From Bathymodiolus brooksi (Eukaryota; Mollusca; Bivalvia; Mytilida; Modiolidae): 64,000 bases of DNA. Below are positions 44,970 through 56,350 of the stretch, one piece after another; position 1 is the stretch's first letter, and every line of letters starts with the position of its first letter. A model generated the notes under the pieces. The model made no database searches. It was not told the DNA's origin and saw only the letters and a list, made by a program, of their open reading frames with translations. Where the stretch lies: positions 18,848,640 to 18,912,639 of the forward strand of contig OY804590.1 of assembly GCA_963680875.1 (NCBI GenBank), written 5' to 3'. Both the position numbers and the translations under genes were made by a program.

Positions 44970-46014
44970 ATGCTTTTCAAAGGTAGCAACAACCTTGTTC
45001 AAATTTATCGATCGTTTTCCATAACCGGAAACTACGGAAGGCTTTCTAAATATGGTATTTCTTACTACACGCTGATGTCAACATTTACGACTCAAATCGC
45101 CAAATATGGTATCGACATTCAAATAGTGAGGCCGGAAATGACGAAATTCAAAATGTTCAGATATGGATTTTTATTTTGTGGGAATTACATTCTAAAATAC
45201 TGGTAGGTGATAAAACTTGTTATAGTAATGGACGAAAGGAAAGGTTATGTCTTATTATTGATAAATGCAGGCGTCAGAAACTCTGTAAGCGAGCGCAAAA
45301 AATATCTGCGGCTGCTCCATTACGTGTAATGGCATCCCGTTATAACCCTTGCGAGTAAGCGAGCATTTAGGGTTTTATTATTAGAACTATATGTGAACCA
45401 TTGTTTGGTCTGTAGTTATATGTGAACCATTGTTTAATAAATAATTCATGGAAGCCATATGTATATATTGTTTTTATCACGGGTAGGCCTTTATGTCACG
45501 AAGTTTTACCCCGAGCGTTACCGAGGGGTAAAAAGCTGACATAAAAGCCTACCCGTGGTAAAAACAATATATACATATGGCTTCCATGAATTATTTCGAT
45601 TCTAATATGTAAAAATTGGTAAAATATCGTTATAAATTGTCGATGACGTCATAAATTACAATGGGTGTAGGTATATATTATTTTTACCACGGGTTTGGAC
45701 TCAAAGCGTTTGAAGGGCGTCATATTAGAATTGTCTTTTTGCCGTTTTTCATTTGATCATTGTATTGTTTGTCCTTCGATTTATGGATTCTGATTACCCC
45801 TTGGTAGTTTCTGACACGATTTATGGATTCTGATTACCCCCTGGTGGCTTCTTACTTTTCTTTAGAAAATGTGATATTAAAGCCTTTGTTCAAATTATTA
45901 GAACCACTCCAATTATTTTGCTTTAGTATTTGCAAAAATGAAATAAATAGAATTAATAATTATGTAGAAAGGAAATACTTAAACTGTAATTGGACTTTTT
46001 ATACAACAAAATAG
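44970..46014 (+). CDS. Candidate two-exon gene, complete 106 aa, unknown family
   Basis: Exon 1 (44970-45202) starts at ATG and reads MLFKGSNNLVQIYRSFSITG, TQIAKYGIDIQIVRPEMTKF and FRYGFLFCGNYILKY, with a GTAGGT donor. Exon 2 (45927-46014) follows CCAATTATTTTGCTTTAG. It joins in frame (two bases plus one give Cys), adds ICKNEINRINNYVERKYLNC and stops at TAG. Total 321 bases. The intron holds a foldback element and a family P tail. No signal peptide or known domain is seen. An upstream stop at 44946-44948 limits 5' extension. Confidence 0.33.
45439..45736. mobile_element. Foldback element
   Basis: Inverted arms of about 60 bp: ATAATTCATGGAAGCCATAT at 45441 and ATATGGCTTCCATGAATTAT ending at 45595. 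The inner part pairs through CACGGGTAGGC/GCCTACCCGTG. A second inverted pair (ATTCTAATATG/CATATTAGAAT) bounds 45600-45734. Confidence 0.85.
45737..45856 (+). mobile_element. Family P form A tail with a two-copy 40 bp duplication
   Basis: TTTTTCATTTGATCATTGTA, then CGATTTATGGATTCTGATTA twice, at 45777 and 45817 (40 bp apart). The duplicated piece is the same part of the tail that forms the 35 bp array at the left of the window. Confidence 0.88.
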
Positions 46015-46304
46015 GTTTATAAGCGTGGTAGAGATTATTGTATATATAATGATGACTGGTGGTCCTGGGGGTAAGTCCTTTAATCTTCTAATCAATTGTT
46101 TATGATGAAACATTCCCACGACCTATCATCTGATCCCATCAACCAAAATGTAACGACCTTGGAGGAACTGTGATTAAACATAATTTTCCCAAGGTGGCGA
46201 TCAATTGCTGACAGTTAGATCATCGAGACCGAACACAAAACAGAAAGCTTCATAACTAACGACATATTGAATACTTGTTTCTTACAAACTTGCAATAAAA
46301 TAAA

Positions 46305-46570
46305 AACAAAAAACAAAAACATCACACTGTCGGAACTGTTCTAAATATACCACACTGTCGGAACTGTTCTAAAATCTAATAGAAATGGAAAGAGACACAA
46401 TCGATACCCATAACACACAAATCCATGACCGCTCACTTTTCGGGCTTGGTACGGACACTTCAGTAAAACGTGGCAGTGTTAAACTAGTTTTATGGTCCAA
46501 ATCCTCCCCTCTTATATCATTAGGCTTTGGCATGGATGTAAATGCCTAATTTAGATTTAAGATTTTTCGT
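46305..46570 (+). mobile_element. Family II copy, long, with a 28 bp duplication
   Basis: CACACTGTCGGAACTGTTCT occurs at 46323 and 46351. The copy continues AATCGATACCCATAACACAC, GACCGCTCACTTTTCGGGCT and AAACGTGGCAGTGTTAAACT to CCTCCCCTCTTATATC. Confidence 0.88.
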
Positions 46571-47484
46571 AAGGAGAAATAAAATGTTGCGGGATATCAT
46601 TTTGTTATCAATTCACAACGCATGTTTATTACGCATTCTGTCAATATGGATTATGTCCCAATCACTTTTTTGACGATACATTAACATTTAAGACATGCCG
46701 AATAGGGTGACCTGAGGAGTAATATCAGCGACGATACTACACAATCTTGATGTATTAAAACCGAGCTCACACTGAGAGCTGTTGTCCGATTGATAGTTGA
46801 ATTGATGTTTCGTCCAATGAAATGCAAGGAAACAGCGATATGCAAAGCAAAATGGAATTATTAAAGGATTCACTTGTTAATATGCGATAGAACTTCAATA
46901 TAAATATACGATATATATTATTGACTAGTAATGTGATGTTACGCCTCCATTATATTTTGTATCCTACTTTTAATATCAGGTCGACCTCCTTTTTCCCTCC
47001 GTGGGAACCTCGGCGTGCGGAGACAGAGTATAGTTTCTATGCCCTGGGGGTACAGCTACTTCGAAAGAGGGTTGTTCGAAACAAATTATATAGAATGAGA
47101 CGCAAATGAATGCGTCGTGTTTTGAGAATGATATGTTCCTTGTATGCAAAAGACAAGTCCAAACAGATATTAATGACCAACAGTTCTTTAGTAGTGGTCG
47201 TTGGTGTCACATGACAAGGCACATTTACTTACCATAGTATTTATAATTCCCTATTAATTGTGTCAATAAAAAAAGGTGCCATTTCTAAGCCAAACTCAAT
47301 GCCACCCTTTATAACCTGATTCATTGGAACTGAGGACAGTGGAATCTTGATTATTTCCTACATGTAATATATATATATATATATAGTTTATTTAATTTGT
47401 CACAAAACTTATCAGTTTCAAGACAATACATATTTGAGTATACACCGGTAGAACTCGCCAGCCCATACGGTCATACTACTTCCG
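46571..47484. other. Family III copy (47000-47225); no gene
   Basis: CCTCCGTGGGAACCTCGGCG, CGCAAATGAATGCGTCGTGT and TAGTAGTGGTCGTTGGTGTC are family III. A (TA)n run lies at 47370-47385. The frames here carry no motif. Confidence 0.55.
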
Positions 47485-50393
47485 GTGTGATCGTACTTCA
47501 CCGTAAGGCTGGTTGGCAGACATCCTTTACCATCATGTGTCTTTGACATACAGTGTAATCGTACTTCACCGTAAGGCTGGTTGGCAATCATCCTTTACCA
47601 GCATGTGTCTTTGACATACAGTGCAATCGTACTTCACCGTAAGGCTGGTTGGCAAACATCCTTTACCAGCATGTGTCTTTGACATACAGTGTAATCGTAC
47701 TTCACCGTAAGGCTGGTTGGCAATCATCCTTTACCAGCATGTGTCTTTGACATACAGTGTAATCGTACTTCACCGTAAGGCTGGCTGGCAGACATCCTTT
47801 ACCATCATGTGTCTTTGAGATACAGTGTAATCGTACTTCACCGTAAGGCTGGTTGGCAAACATCCTTTACCAGCATGTGTCTTTGACATACAGTGTAATC
47901 GTACTTCACCGTAAGGCTGGTTGGCAAACATCCTTTACCAGCATGTGTCTTTGACATACAGTGTAATCGTACTTCACCGTAAGGCTGGTTGGCAAACATC
48001 CTTTACCAACATGTGTCTTTGACATACAGTGTAATCGTACTTCACCGTAAGGCTGGCTGGCAGACATTCTTTACCAGCATGTGTCTTTGACATGCAGTGT
48101 AATCGTACTTCACCGTAAGGCTGGCTGGCAGACATTCTTTACCAGCATGTGTCTTTGACATGCAGTGTAATCGTACTTCACCGTAAGGCTGGCTGACAAA
48201 CATTCTTTACCATCATGTATCTTTGACATACAGTGTAATCGTACTTCACCGTAAGGCTGACTGGCAGACATTCTTTACCAGCATGTGTCTTTGACATGCA
48301 GTGTAATCGTACTTCACCGTAAGGCTGGCTGACAAACATTCTTTACCAGCATGTGTCTTTGACATGCAGTGTAATCGTACTTCACCGTAAGGCTGGCTGA
48401 CAAACATTCTTTACCATCATGTATCTTTGACATACAGTGTAATCGTACTTCACCGTAAGGCTGACTGGCAGACATTCTTTACCAGCATGTGTCTTTGACA
48501 TGCAGTGTAATCGTACTTCACCGTAAGGCTGGCTGACAAACATTCTTTACCATCATGTATCTTTGACATACAGTGTAATCGTACTTCACCGTAAGGCTGG
48601 TTGGCAAACATCCTTTACCAGCATGTGTCTTTGACATACAGTGTAATTGTACTTCACCCTAAGGCTGGTTGGCAAACATCCTTTACCAGCATGTGTCTTT
48701 GACATACAGTGTAATCGTACTTCACCGTAAGGCTGGTTGGCAAACATCCTTTACCAGCATGTGTCTTTGACATACAGTGTAATCGTACGTTACTGAAAGG
48801 CTGGCTGGTACACAGTCTTTACCAGCATGTGTCTTTGACATACAGTGTAATCGTACTTCACCGTAAGGCTAGTTGGCAAACATCCTTTACCAGCATGTGT
48901 CTTTGACATACAGTGTAATCGTACTTCACCGTAAGGCTGGTTGGCAAACATCCTTTACCAGCATGTGTCTTTGACATACAGTGTAATCGTACTTCACCGT
49001 AAGGCTGGTTGGCAAACATCCTTTACCAGCATGTGTCTTTGACATACAGTGTAATCGTACTTCACCGTAAGGCTGGCTGGTAAACATCCTTTACCAGCAT
49101 GTGTCTTTGACATGCAGTGTAATCGTACTTCACCGTAAGGCTGGCTGACAAACATTCTTTACCATCATGTATCTTTGACATACAGTGTAATCGTACGTTA
49201 CTGAAAGGCTGGCTGGTAAACATCCTTTACCAGCATGTGTCTTTGACATGCAGTGTAATCGTACTTCACCGTAAGACTGGTAGGCAAACATCCTTTACCA
49301 GCATGTGTCTTTGACATACAGTGTAATCGTACTTCACCGTAAGGCTGGTTGGCAAACATCCTTTACCAGCATGTGTCTTTGACATACAGTGTAATCGTAC
49401 TTCACCGTAAGGCCGGTTGGCAAACATCCTTTACCAGCATGTGTCTTTGACATACAGTGTAATCGTACTTCACCCTAAGGCTGGTTGGCAAACATCTTTT
49501 ACCAGCATGTGTCTTTGACATACAGTGTAATCGTACTTCACCGTAAGGCTTGGTTGGCAAATATCCTCTACCAGCATGTGTCTTTGACATACAGTGTAAT
49601 CGTACGTTACTGAAAGGCTGGCTGGTAAACATCCTTTACCAACATGTGTCTTTGACATACAGTGTAATCGTACTTCACCGTAAGGCTGGCTGACAAACAT
49701 TCTTTACCATCATGTATCTTTGACATACAGTGTAATCGTACTTCACCGTAAGGCTGGCTGGTAAACATCCTTTACCAGCATGTGTCTTTGACATACAGTG
49801 TAATCGTACTTCACCGTAAGGCTGGTTGGCAAACATCCTTTACCAGCATGTGTCTTTGACATACAGTGTAATCGTACTTCACCGTAAGGCTGGTTGGCAA
49901 ACATTCTTTACCAGCATGTGTCTTTGACATACAGTGTAATCGTACTTCACCGTAAGGCTGGCTGGTAAACATCCTTTACCAGCATGTGTCTTTGACATAC
50001 AGTGTAATCGTACTTCACCGTAAGGCTGGCTGACAAACATTCTTTACCATCATGTATCTTTGACATACAGTGTAATCGTACTTCACCGTAAGGCTGGCTG
50101 GTAAACATCCTTTACCAGCATGTGTCTTTGACATACAGTGTAATCGTACTTCACCGTAAGGCTGGTTGGCAAACATCCTTTACCAGCATGTGTCTTTGAC
50201 ATACAGTGTAATCGTACTTCACCGTAAGGCTGGTTGGCAAACATTCTTTACCAGCATGTGTCTTTGACATACAGTGTAATCGTACTTCACCGTAAGGCTA
50301 GTTGGCAAACATCCTTTACCAGCATGTGTTTTTGACATACAGTGTAATCGTACTTCACCGTAAGGCTAGTTGGCAAACATCCTTTACCAGCAT
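47485..50393. repeat. 68 bp satellite, about 43 copies
   Basis: The unit is GTAATCGTACTTCACCGTAA, GGCTGGTTGGCAAACATCCT, TTACCAGCATGTGTCTTTGA, CATACAGT. Variant types include GGCTGACAAACATTC with ATCATGTATC, and GTACGTTACTGAAAGG. Near the right end a five-unit block repeats exactly 340 bp apart (GGCTGGCTGAC at 49684 and 50024). An alternating two-type block lies at about 48120-48590. Short open frames in it shift phase every unit, since 68 is not a multiple of 3, and are not genes. The array ends abruptly at 50393, followed by a CCCCCCACCC stretch. Confidence 0.97.
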
Positions 50394-50987
50394 ACCAGGG
50401 TACCCCCCCACCCTGCAAGATTATATAAGGCAAAGGAATCACATCTTCTAGTGTTAAAATAGTCAGGAATTTCTTCGAATATCAATGCCTTCTACATTTT
50501 AAGTCGAAATGCGTGACAATTAAATATTACAATGGGTTGTTAAACATTTTTAATGGAATTTGTTTACTTTACCATATTCCCTCCCCCCAAAAAAATAAAA
50601 TAAAACAAACAACAAAAAGACAAAAAAAAAAACCCACACACACACACACATATATATATCATAAATATAAATGTCTTCAATAAACAAAATGTTCTACATT
50701 TTAAACTCGATCGTTCTAACGTAATGAGATGGCTAACATTATTTTGTTTAATTTGTAACCAATAACATTGCTGATTTTGTGATTATATGCAAAATAGGGC
50801 TATTTTGATGTCAACTCTTAAAACATTCTCTGTTGAATACACAGAACTACTAGATAATTTGTTTTTTAAACAAATTATATCGATTTTTATCAACATTTCC
50901 AAAAAATGTGCATGTCATACTTTTTTTGACAACAGTCAAATAGAAAATGTTTTCAATTGGATAATTGGACCAATTTGAAATCGGAAG
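50394..50987. other. No gene seen
   Basis: AT-rich sequence with A runs and (CA)n at 50636-50650. The 63-codon frame at 50787-50978 has no motif and no splice context. Confidence 0.45.
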
Positions 50988-51205
50988 TCGTCTTGTCGTG
51001 ATCGTATGGTAATTGGATTTACAACTACCTATGCAATCAGTTCTAGAATCCCGACCAGGCGAGGTGTACTCGATGCAATATTATGTATTAAAGTTTGCCA
51101 GTGACTTGCGACAGGTCGGTAGTTCTCCGGTTTTCTCCATCAATAAAACTGACCGCCGTGATATAACTGAAATATTGTTGAAAGAGGCGTTAAACACCAT
51201 AACCA
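50988..51205 (+). mobile_element. SINE-A copy, nearly full length
   Basis: GTCGTGATCGTATGGTAATT, CTAGAATCCCGACCAGGCGA, GACTTGCGACAGGTCGGTAG and GAAATATTGTTGAAAGAGGC. Confidence 0.9.
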
Positions 51206-51528
51206 AGCAATTTGAAATAAAATCGGTAAAAGATGATCCATATTTTTTTAAAAATCATATCCAGCTCACACAACCTCACTCCAAAGAAATTTTGAATCGC
51301 TTATTCTGAAGGGAATATTGTTATGCTTTTTCTCATAGAGTCCTAAGCTAAACTACGTCCTGCGGTGGTGGCCATATTGAAAGTCCAAACGGAAGTAGTT
51401 GAGGATTTTATTATTGAGAATGATCATCCATTTTAGATGATTAGTAGATTTTGTTTTAATTACACCAATTAGACATAAGAATGACATGAAAAGATTTACT
51501 CCGACCAGAACAACATTACGTTATCCAT

Positions 51529-51762
51529 CATAACTATGCAACTACTTACATGCAATCAGTACCTATCCCCACTGAAGTTGTGAGTTCGAACCCCGCTTAG
51601 GCGAGGTGTACTCGATACAACATTATGTGATAAAGTTTGTCAGCAACTTGCGACAGGTCAGTGGTTTTTTCTGGGTACTCCGGTTTCCTCCAACAATAAA
51701 AATTAACTGCTACGATATGACTGTAATATTGTTGAAAGTGGAGTTAAATACCATAAACCCTC
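51529..51762 (+). mobile_element. SINE-A copy, nearly full length
   Basis: CAATCAGTACCTATCCCCAC, GTGAGTTCGAACCCCGCTTA, GACAGGTCAGTGGTTTTTTC and TGTTGAAAGTGGAGTTAAAT. Confidence 0.9.
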
Positions 51763-52486
51763 CATCATAATTGCAAATTTTCAGTTTTCAAATGATCCCG
51801 ATGTTTTCAGATGGAAAATTTAAAACTACATATAAAAAGGTTAGGGAAAGTTTACCTAACATTTGACAAAGTGAGTTAAAAAGCTAAATAAATAAGTAAT
51901 GCAAAAATAAATACAAAATATACTGACAATAAACAACCCACATGAATAGAAATTTACTATAAATTAAAATTATCTGTTAAATCTTCAAACTTAATATTGA
52001 TTGGACAAGGAAGTTCAGTATATGATTTCACTGCGACCTCTAGTTTAATCGCATTAGATTTTAATTAGATTACTGATTCATGGTAATAACTCTGTCGACT
52101 AACTGTTGAATTAACATTTTAAAGAGACCTGTTTAAATATCAGAAAGAAAATAGTTCGCTTTTGTGAAGAGTATTTAAAAGTTTGTATTTGTAATTAATT
52201 TTAGCATTGAAACTTCCATTGCAAATATTGTCAGTTGATTATCCATTCAAATAGATTTGTAAGACAAATACACGGCTTAACATACCAGCCAGACATGTGC
52301 AAATTTAAATACTATGTAAGAAACTAATCACATAACATAAAAACAGACTACCTTTAAATGATGCTTTAGTTAGTTAGAGTGTAACGTAAAACGTTTAGTA
52401 ATGCTTGTAATTCAGTTTCCATAGAAACGGATATTTTCTGCAATTGATTTCTTTAAATACGTACATACCTAGCAAAAAATAGAAAA
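51763..52486. other. No gene; upstream region of the candidate gene at 52487
   Basis: AT-rich. No TATA-box or other promoter element that I would defend. Confidence 0.4.
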
Positions 52487-54856
52487 ATGGCTGAAGAAGA
52501 AGATGACGGGTAAATATTTTTATGTTACAATTATTTTTTTATAACGGGTGACTTTTCCCAGGGTTCAATTCACATAGCTGCACAGAGCGTTCTCGTGTGT
52601 TCGTTTGAGGGTGGGTTGGATTATTACAACTTTCTATACTTTTCCAGTGGCATTCAAAAGTCGTAACCCGGGTTGTTCTATTCCTCTCCTGAATACTTTT
52701 TAGATATTGTTAATTATATTCTCGTCCTGAATATACATCAAATATTTACCGTAATATCAACAAACAATCAATCGTTTATAATTTCTTTTCATCATATTTC
52801 CCGATTAGAAATCCCGGAATATAGAAATAGAACATAATTTCTCTGCTGTGGGGTACACCACCTCCGAAGGGTCGTCCACTAGTTGTGTTGGAAGAATAAT
52901 ACACACAATTCGTCCTTAGAACCAACACCAACGAGTGCCACTTCTATGGAGTATGCCACACTCCTTGCACGCTACAGACAACTTGTATCTCTAAATAAGC
53001 AACAGCTTGTCAATTGTTGTCGTTCGTGGTCTGTTACAAGACAGAAGTATCCGGCCACATCTATTACATCCTCTGGAAACATTAACACTCACTCATATGT
53101 CCATCCCATTGTCCACCTATATAACCTACGGCGAGAATAGGGAACCTCCACTACCCCTGATAAATCCTGGCTACGGGCCTGAACGTCTTAGTTTAGGCTT
53201 GAGTGTTATGGTTATATGTTAGGGTTATGGTGCCCAACTCCACTTTCAGCATTATTTCAATTATATAGTGGCAGTCAGTTTTATTGGTGGAGGAAACCCG
53301 AGTGCCTGGAGAAAACCACCGATCTGCCGCAAGTCACTGATAAACTTTATCACATAATGTTGTATGTTTTCGTCCGCCATTGAAACTGATTCATTGCCAT
53401 ATACAACGTGACAATATTCATTAAAATCATAACAGATTTATTTCTATAATTCCGCTGTTTTAGCTCACATATTATCAGTATAGCATTATAGAAATTAATT
53501 ATCAGTTTATAGATATGTTCTACATTTTTTATACCATTGTAGACGACTACAAATATATCAATATGTCAATAAATTTTATATTGTCTCTCGTGTTCATTTA
53601 CATCTATATCATTTCATTCTACAAGTTGTTCCTTTTCTTTAATTTGTGTCTAAGTGTAATATTGGATAGTCTCTCATGTTCATTTACATCCATATCCTTT
53701 CTTACTACAAGCTGTTCCTTTACTTTAATGTATGTCTAAGCATAATGTTGGATAGTCTCTCGTGTTCATTTACATTCATATCCTTTCTTACTACAAGCTG
53801 TTCCTTTTCTTTAATTTGTGTCTAAGTGTAATATTGGATAATCTCTCATGTTCATTTACATCCATATCCTTTCTTACTACAAGCTGTTCCTTTACTTTAA
53901 TGTATGTCTAAGCATAATGTTGGATAGTCTCTCGTGTTCATTTACATTCATATCCTTTCTTACTACAAGCTGTTCCTTTTCTTTAATTTGTGTCTAAGTG
54001 TAATATTGGATAATCTCTCATGTTCATTTACATCCATATACTTTCTTACTACAAGCTGTTCCTTTACTTTAATGTATGTCTAAGTGTAATATTGGATAGT
54101 CTCTCATGTTCATTTACATTCATATCCTTTCTTACTACAAGCTGTTCCTATACTTTAATGTATGTCTAAGTGTAATGTTGGATAGTCTCTCGTGTTCATT
54201 TACATTCATATCCTTTCTTACTACAAGCTGTTCCTATACTTTAATGTATGTCTAAGTGTAATGTTGGATAATCTCTCATGTTCATTTACATCCATATCCT
54301 TTCTTACTACAAGCTGTTCCTTTACTTTAATTTGTGTCTAAGTGTATGGTTGGATAATCTCTTATGTTCATTTACATCCATATACTTTCTTACTACAAGC
54401 TGTTCCTTTACTTTAATGTATGTCTAAGTATAATGTTGGATATTCTCTCATGTTTATTTACATCCATATCCTTTCTTACTACAATCTGTTCCTTTACTTT
54501 AATCTGTGTCTAAGTGTAAGGTTGGATAATCTCTTATATTCATTTACATCCATATCCTTTCTTATTACAATCTGTTTATTTTCTTTAATTTGTTTCTAAG
54601 TGTAATATTGGATAGTCTCTCATGTTCATTTACATCCATATTCTTTCTTACTACAAGCTGTTCCTTTACTTTAATCTGTGTCTAAGTATAATGTTGGATA
54701 TTCTGTCATGTTTATTTACATCCATATACTTTCTAACTAAATGTTCACCAGATTTTGCAGTGAGAATATGAAGCGAGATTGTGACTCGTGTTTACTGCCA
54801 ACGAAACCTCCAGAGAAGGGTCAAATAATATTCTTCTCCGAATCAATTCACACAGT
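52487..54856 (+). CDS. Candidate gene, 5' end only, unknown
   Basis: Exon 1 (52487-52509) is ATG in the context AAAATGG encoding MAEEEDD, with a GTAAAT donor and two bases left over. Exon 2 starts at 54761 after CACCAGATTTTGCAG and joins in frame to read [20 protein letters not shown], then [18 protein letters not shown] insertion (54857-55109) cuts it at that point. Before the SINE insertion the frame met a TGA right after the insertion site, so either a donor lies before it or the protein is very short. The intron holds family III, a SINE-A scrap and the 86 bp array. No family is recognised. Confidence 0.33.
52805..53115 (+). mobile_element. Family III copy
   Basis: CCCGGAATATAGAAATAGAA, TTCTCTGCTGTGGGGTACAC, CACACTCCTTGCACGCTACA and TCGTTCGTGGTCTGTTACAA match the other copies. 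The ORFs at 52883 and 53007 run along the repeat. Confidence 0.65.
53224..53368 (-). mobile_element. SINE-A tail and body fragment
   Basis: GGTTATGGTGCCCAACTCCA, TGGCAGTCAGTTTTATTGGT and CGCAAGTCACTGATAAACTT. The head is absent. Confidence 0.85.
53575..54740. repeat. 86 bp tandem array, about 13.5 copies
   Basis: The unit is TCTCTCATGTTCATTTACAT, CCATATCCTTTCTTACTACA, AGCTGTTCCTTTACTTTAAT, GTATGTCTAAGTGTAATATT, GGATAG. Two unit types alternate in the left half (CGTG...ATTCA...TTTTC and CATG...ATCCA...TTTAC), a 172 bp dimer repeated at 53756 and 53928. One unamplified relative lies at 21330-21412. Confidence 0.95.
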
Positions 54857-55109
54857 AGTTTGGTTGGTTGATTTGGTTTTATGGTGTTTAACGCCACTTT
54901 CAACAATATTTTAGTTATATCGTAGCGGTCAGTTTTATTGGTGGAGGAAACCGGAGGACCCGGAGAAAACCATCAACCAGCCGCAAGTCACTGACAAACT
55001 TTATCACCTAATGTTGTACACCTCGCCTTCGAACCACAACATCAGTGGTGATAGGCACCGATTGCATAGATAGTTGTACATCCAACTACAATACGATCAC
55101 GGCCACGAC
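54857..55109 (-). mobile_element. SINE-A copy with 11 bp target duplication
   Basis: The tail is at the left (TTTGGTTGGTTGATTTGGTT on the plus strand), then TGGTGTTTAACGCCACTTTC to AATACGATCACGGCCACG. ATTCACACAGT is repeated at 54846-54856 and 55110-55120. The insertion lands at the end of the open frame of the exon at 54761. Confidence 0.92.
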
Positions 55110-55120
55110 ATTCACACAGT

Positions 55121-56278
55121 GTGACACTATGGATTAATTCATAAACTCTGATTGTGTCATTTATCAACGCGTGGGTCTTATTCTAAGGTCCGATTATCAT
55201 GTTCAACCCCCGCTGTATAACGAAACCACAAATTAAACATACATTATTAAACTATTATAAAACAGCAGGCATTTTTTTCACAGATAATTAACGTTGGTTG
55301 ATTTAAATGACTAAATGACTGTAACATGCAAGCAGAACATTAAAATAATTTATAAACTGACAAATATCACGTTGTAAACTACTGGTAACCATGACTACCA
55401 ATAACTACCGGTAATTCTGATTGAATGATTGATTGATTGATTCATTGATTGATTGGTGTTTAACGCCAACTTTAGCAATATATCAGCTATATTGTGGCGT
55501 GACGGAAACATGTGTAAATGAAAATAGGGGCAATGAGAGTAAGCTGTCAATTTTAAATTATATATATATTATAAAGATACATATTGTATATACAAAATGG
55601 ATTTTAAGATTTTAAACTTCCTCATAAGAAGAACTGTTCATCCGTTTCTACAAATTGTCAATAAACTGGATGGGTTAAAAGCTGAATAATTTATTAAGTA
55701 AATTTAATATTATATTTCTGTCTCGTCTATACAAGTACTACATAATTTAGAAGTTAAATCCGTACATTTGAAAACGAAATGAAAAGTGATTGATTTTTAT
55801 AGTAACAGGTGACTACATCCTATTATTAATTCTTATAAAGCTCCGCCACAAAAGTCGCTAGAAGTTAATTAACGGCCTAACACAGGTAAATCAGTGCTTA
55901 AAAAGTTGTGTCTACGTTTATCTGCTTTTATTACTTACGCTTAATCCAATTAACTTTGACGTTCAGTATGAAGTAACAGGTTAAATAGGGAATTATCTGA
56001 CAGACGTGTAAATATTGTTATGATAATACAAGGTAAGAATAACTTCTTATTTTTGATGGTTTATTTTATGCTGATTTTAAGTTATAAAAATTATGAATTA
56101 TTACGAAGAAAAAAAGTATATCAGTGGAGACTTCCTTGTCTTTTTTTTGTATTAAAACATCCCAACTTTTAGCAATATACATATTTAAAAAAAGCATATG
56201 TTTTTATAAATTAAAAAAATATAAATTTATAAAAAACAAATTAACATTACGATATATAGCGTTCATTTCTCCGCGTTT
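55121..56278. other. SINE tail at 55420-55505; otherwise no gene
   Basis: (GATT)n, then GGTGTTTAACGCCAACTTTA and ATATATCAGCTATATTGTGG, is a solo SINE 3' tail as at 21100. The remainder is AT-rich with no supported feature. Confidence 0.55.
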
Positions 56279-56350
56279 CCGCCACCAATAAAACTGAACA
56301 CCACGATATAACTGAAATATTGTTGAAACTGGCGTTAAACACCATAACTC
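56279..56350 (+). mobile_element. SINE-A 3' tail fragment
   Basis: GCCACCAATAAAACTGAACA, CACGATATAACTGAAATATT and GGCGTTAAACACCATAAC. The nearby short frame is not a gene. Confidence 0.85.

Noticed and set aside
49402..49700. Open frames in the 68 bp satellite
   Set aside because: The unit length is not a multiple of 3, so the frame rotates unit by unit. No sign of selection.
52883..53222. 85- and 71-codon ORFs
   Set aside because: They lie within a family III repeat, whose other copies are not open in the same frame.
53515..53739. 74-codon hydrophobic ORF
   Set aside because: Its second half is the 86 bp array, so the composition reflects AT-rich repeat sequence.
56020..56032. Tiny first exon ATGATAATACAAG with a GTAAGA donor
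   Set aside because: Only 13 bases and no matching next exon found.
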